A stretch of DNA of 31,292 nucleotides from Amarobacter sp035326025 (GTDB lineage: Bacteria; Chloroflexota; Dehalococcoidia; Tepidiformales; Tepidiformaceae), in contig DAOKYT010000028.1 in the NCBI GenBank assembly GCA_035326025.1, positions 1-31,292 on the forward strand, written 5' to 3'. Both the position numbers and the translations under genes were made by a program. Positions 29,516-31,292 of the stretch are shown here, piece after piece. The notes below the pieces were generated by a model that had not been told where the DNA came from, ran no database searches, and saw only the letters and a list, made by a program, of their open reading frames with translations. Within the stretch, counting starts at the first letter, position 1; every line of letters starts with the position of its first letter.

Positions 29516-30093
29516 CCCGGGTTCCCGGCGAGGGCGTGGAGAACGCGCGGCCGCCCGTCTTCCTGGGCTGCTTCACCGCCGTGGCCTTTCTCGTCCTGGT
29601 CTTCGGATTGGGGGCCTTCCTGATCGTGTTTCTCGAATCGGGAGCCGATACCGGCAAGGTGAGGCTCGAAGACGCCGAAGCCTACGCACCGGGCACGGTG
29701 GACTTCGTCGGTGAGGAGAACCTCTACCTGGTCCGCCTGCCGGGCGGTGACTTCCTGGCGCTATCGGACCTCGATGCAACCAACCGTGCGCGCCCGGAAC
29801 GGCGCTGCCGGGTCGCGCCGCTGCCGGTCACCGATTCGAGGCTGCCAGACATCCTGGAGCGGTATGCGGGCCGGATGAGCGCGGCCGCCACCGGCACGAC
29901 GCTCGTTTTTCGCGAGGAATGCGATGGCGCCACCTACGACCTGACAGGTCTGCGACTGGACGCGGAAGGCCGTAACCTGGACCGGTACCCGGTCTCAATC
30001 GACACGGCCGGCCACGTGGTGGTGGATACGTCGAAGCGTGAGTGCACCGAGCGGCGCGAGACGGGCCAGTACATCGGCGTGAAGTGCCAGTAA
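29512..30093 (+). CDS. Membrane-anchored Rieske-like protein lacking cluster histidines
   Basis: A 193-residue protein with one N-terminal membrane helix (about 16-41, VFLGCFTAVAFLVLVFGLGA) and a domain outside it. The domain resembles a Rieske fold: LYLVRLPGGDFLALSDLDAT, a first Cys (CRV, 99-101), then FREECDGATYDLTGLRLDAE (Cys137) and LDRYPVSID, HVVVDTS. A true Rieske protein has C-x-H and C-x-x-H; here these positions read C-R-V and C-D-G-A. A [2Fe-2S] cluster is therefore not expected, though two Cys remain and could form a disulfide. Similarity was judged by eye. Its start overlaps the stop of the enoyl-CoA hydratase gene. Confidence 0.65.
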   Translation: MTRVPGEGVENARPPVFLGCFTAVAFLVLVFGLGAFLIVFLESGADTGKVRLEDAEAYAPGTVDFVGEENLYLVRLPGGDFLALSDLDATNRARPERRCRVAPLPVTDSRLPDILERYAGRMSAAATGTTLVFREECDGATYDLTGLRLDAEGRNLDRYPVSIDTAGHVVVDTSKRECTERRETGQYIGVKCQ

Positions 30094-30149
30094 GCCCGCT
30101 GGTAGTCAATCCCCGCGGTGATGCGGTACGTTCCACGGGGAGGCGCACT

Positions 30150-30623
30150 ATGGACACCCAGGACTGGTATCTCTTCGGGCACCTGGCAGGCGTATTCCTC
30201 TGGCTGGCGGCCGCCGGGTTGACCACCGGCACGGCCATCGCGGCGGGACGGGTGAAGGCAGCCACCACCGCGGTCACGCTGCTCGATATCCAGCGCCGTT
30301 CCGAGCTCATCGTGACTTCGGCCGGGGCGCTGCTGGCGGTGGTCTTCGGCACGCTGCTGGTGGATGAGGGCGGATTCGAATACGGCGACCCGTGGGTTTC
30401 GGCCGCGTACACGCTGCTCATCGTCGTGCTGGCCGTCGATCACGGCTACTTCATGCGGAAGAACCGGAAGATCCGGGCGGCGGCTGCGGCGCTCGGGAAT
30501 GGCGAGGTGACGCCCGAAGTCAGCCAGCAGCTGAACGACCCGGTCATGACGGCGGTTGGAGCCTTGCTCGATGTGAGCTTCATCGTGTTCCTCTGGCTGA
30601 TGATCGCGAAACCGGGCGGCTGA
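30150..30623 (+). CDS. DUF2269-like integral membrane protein
   Basis: A 157-residue protein with four hydrophobic segments: YLFGHLAGVFLWLAAAGLTT (near residue 7), LIVTSAGALLAVVFGTLLV, WVSAAYTLLIVVLAVDHGYF and MTAVGALLDVSFIVFLWLMI. The early histidine in the first segment and the pattern LLDIQRRSELIVTSAG fit the DUF2269 family of predicted membrane proteins of unknown role. GGGGAGG lies six bases before ATG 30150. A TACGTT box is at 30127-30132. A longer open frame upstream overlaps the Rieske-like gene and was rejected. Confidence 0.8.
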   Translation: MDTQDWYLFGHLAGVFLWLAAAGLTTGTAIAAGRVKAATTAVTLLDIQRRSELIVTSAGALLAVVFGTLLVDEGGFEYGDPWVSAAYTLLIVVLAVDHGYFMRKNRKIRAAAAALGNGEVTPEVSQQLNDPVMTAVGALLDVSFIVFLWLMIAKPGG

Positions 30624-30893
30624 GCCGGACGCCGGACCACCCCATGAGTTCGAAGGCGTTGTCTCCGGCATCCGTCCTTGCCAGGCCGCCGCGGGATTCG
30701 AAGGGCCCGGCTCCGCGGGACGTGTCGGCGATGCCAAAGGCCCGCCATCGTCCCGGTGACCCTGAGGGGTCCATACCCCGCCCGGCTGACGCGCCGGGCC
30801 AGCACTGGCCAGGGCCGTCGGCCGTTTCCGGGGGCGCGCCTGCGGAGCGCCCCGGACGGATAGGAACATGCGGAAGCAGCTGGGATTGCGAGC
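30624..30893. other. 270-base convergent intergenic region
   Basis: Between the DUF2269-like gene and the Uma2 gene. It contains an imperfect 9-base inverted repeat around GGGGCGC...GCGCCCC (about 30831-30857) without a T-tract on either side, so only a weak terminator candidate. No coding segment resembling a known protein was seen. Confidence 0.4.
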
Positions 30894-31292
30894 TTACCGG
30901 GGAACCGAGCCGAAGAGCGCCGCGAGCGAGAGCGTGAACCCCGGAAGCGCGGGCGAGGCGATCGCGGCATCGCCCGGGAAGGGCTCGCCGTCGCGCCCCT
31001 CGTCGAAGACCTCGACAGTGCGCGATTCCGGGTGCACGAGCCAGCACACCTCGACACCGTTCCGGCGGTAGAAGCGGCATTTTTCGCGCAGTTCGCCCGG
31101 GGTTTCCTCGGGAGAGCGCACTTCCACGACCAGGGTGGGGATGCTGTCGTCGCCCGAGGGGCGGCCGGGCGCCCAGTAAGCGGCATCCGAGATGCGGCAG
31201 CTCGGGCCATGGGCGGGGCGGAGGGGGCGGTCGGGGCCGGAATCCCGACCGCACTGGAGTTGGGAGGGGAAGGGGGTTTGTACGATGAACCC
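30894..31292 (-). CDS. Uma2-family (DUF820) restriction-endonuclease-fold protein, 5' end beyond the window
   Basis: The frame is open from the window edge for 132 residues. It contains SCRISDAAYW (the family's xxPDVAYW strand with the active-site Asp), TLVVEVRSPEETPGELREKC (Glu of the PD-(D/E)xK core), then RFYRRNGVEVCWLVHPESRT and LPGFTLSLAALF, the typical Uma2 ending. The N-terminal third is missing. A later ATG near 31127 would cut through the conserved core and is not the true start. The role of the family is unsettled; expansion and decay, as at 27676-28223, are common. Confidence 0.88.
   Translation of the reverse strand, partial: GFIVQTPFPSQLQCGRDSGPDRPLRPAHGPSCRISDAAYWAPGRPSGDDSIPTLVVEVRSPEETPGELREKCRFYRRNGVEVCWLVHPESRTVEVFDEGRDGEPFPGDAAIASPALPGFTLSLAALFGSVPR

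Noticed and set aside
30831..30857. GGGGCGC/GCGCCCC inverted repeat as an intrinsic terminator
   Set aside because: No T-rich tail on either strand; kept only as a note on the intergenic region.
1..31292. tRNA, rRNA, CRISPR or insertion sequence
   Set aside because: None was seen by eye: no regularly spaced repeats, no transposase-like frame with flanking inverted repeats, and no recognisable tRNA or rRNA segment. A covariance-model scan would be decisive.

Overview
This is a GC-rich bacterial window of draft, probably metagenome-assembled, sequence. Four runs of exactly 100 N (11469-11568, 16724-16823, 19245-19344, 24123-24222) are scaffold joins of unknown true length. No rRNA, tRNA, CRISPR array or insertion sequence was found. 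Gene style points, by inference only, to a Chloroflexota (Dehalococcoidia-like) organism: frequent GTG/TTG starts, 1-4 base gene overlaps, an HspR-type heat-shock repressor, P/T-linker secreted proteins, Uma2-family genes, and several acyl-CoA dehydrogenase and crotonase paralogues.

Layout. 1-2744: the tail of an ABC ATPase gene, then a tightly overlapping polysaccharide-export operon (ABC-2 permease, Wzt-like ATPase, family 2 glycosyltransferase). 2745-3218: no recognisable gene. 3219-6968 (minus): an old-yellow-enzyme/FAD oxidoreductase followed by its own etfA and etfB, which looks like one redox module. 7202-9470: a tandem-Nudix protein and a CorC/HlyC-type CBS membrane protein. 9478-10239: a decayed HigB/RelE-type toxin with a still-open XRE antitoxin gene. 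10073-11364 (minus): dienelactone hydrolase and a secreted cupredoxin-like protein. 11571-12061: a Trm112-like zinc protein and a His-rich membrane protein.

12164-16700 is a heat-shock island: hsp20 faces away from dnaJ-hspR-clpC, with a HAIR-like inverted repeat in the shared promoter region. After the second gap come a beta-propeller/SH3b protein and a lipoprotein (16824-18670), an ABM-domain protein, a truncated 3-methyladenine glycosylase gene and another lipoprotein. 20416-23983 holds an acyl-CoA dehydrogenase-like flavoprotein, a strong terminator, a sirtuin and a serine beta-lactamase-like hydrolase. 24261-26393 (minus) holds lgt, a small thioredoxin-fold protein and a methyltransferase.

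26533-30623 holds a shortened crotonase, two tandem paralogous 80-residue proteins, a shattered Uma2 pseudogene, coaD (minus), a second crotonase, a membrane-anchored Rieske-like protein without the cluster histidines, and a DUF2269-type membrane protein. The window ends inside a second Uma2-family gene (minus).

The most interesting signals are: the flavoprotein-ETF module; the Rieske-like protein lacking ligands; the tandem small paralogues; the eroded toxin-antitoxin and Uma2 loci; the HspR-controlled island; and a recurring -10 box (TACGCT/TAGGCT-like) only 6-9 bases upstream of several starts without Shine-Dalgarno sequences, which suggests leaderless transcripts.
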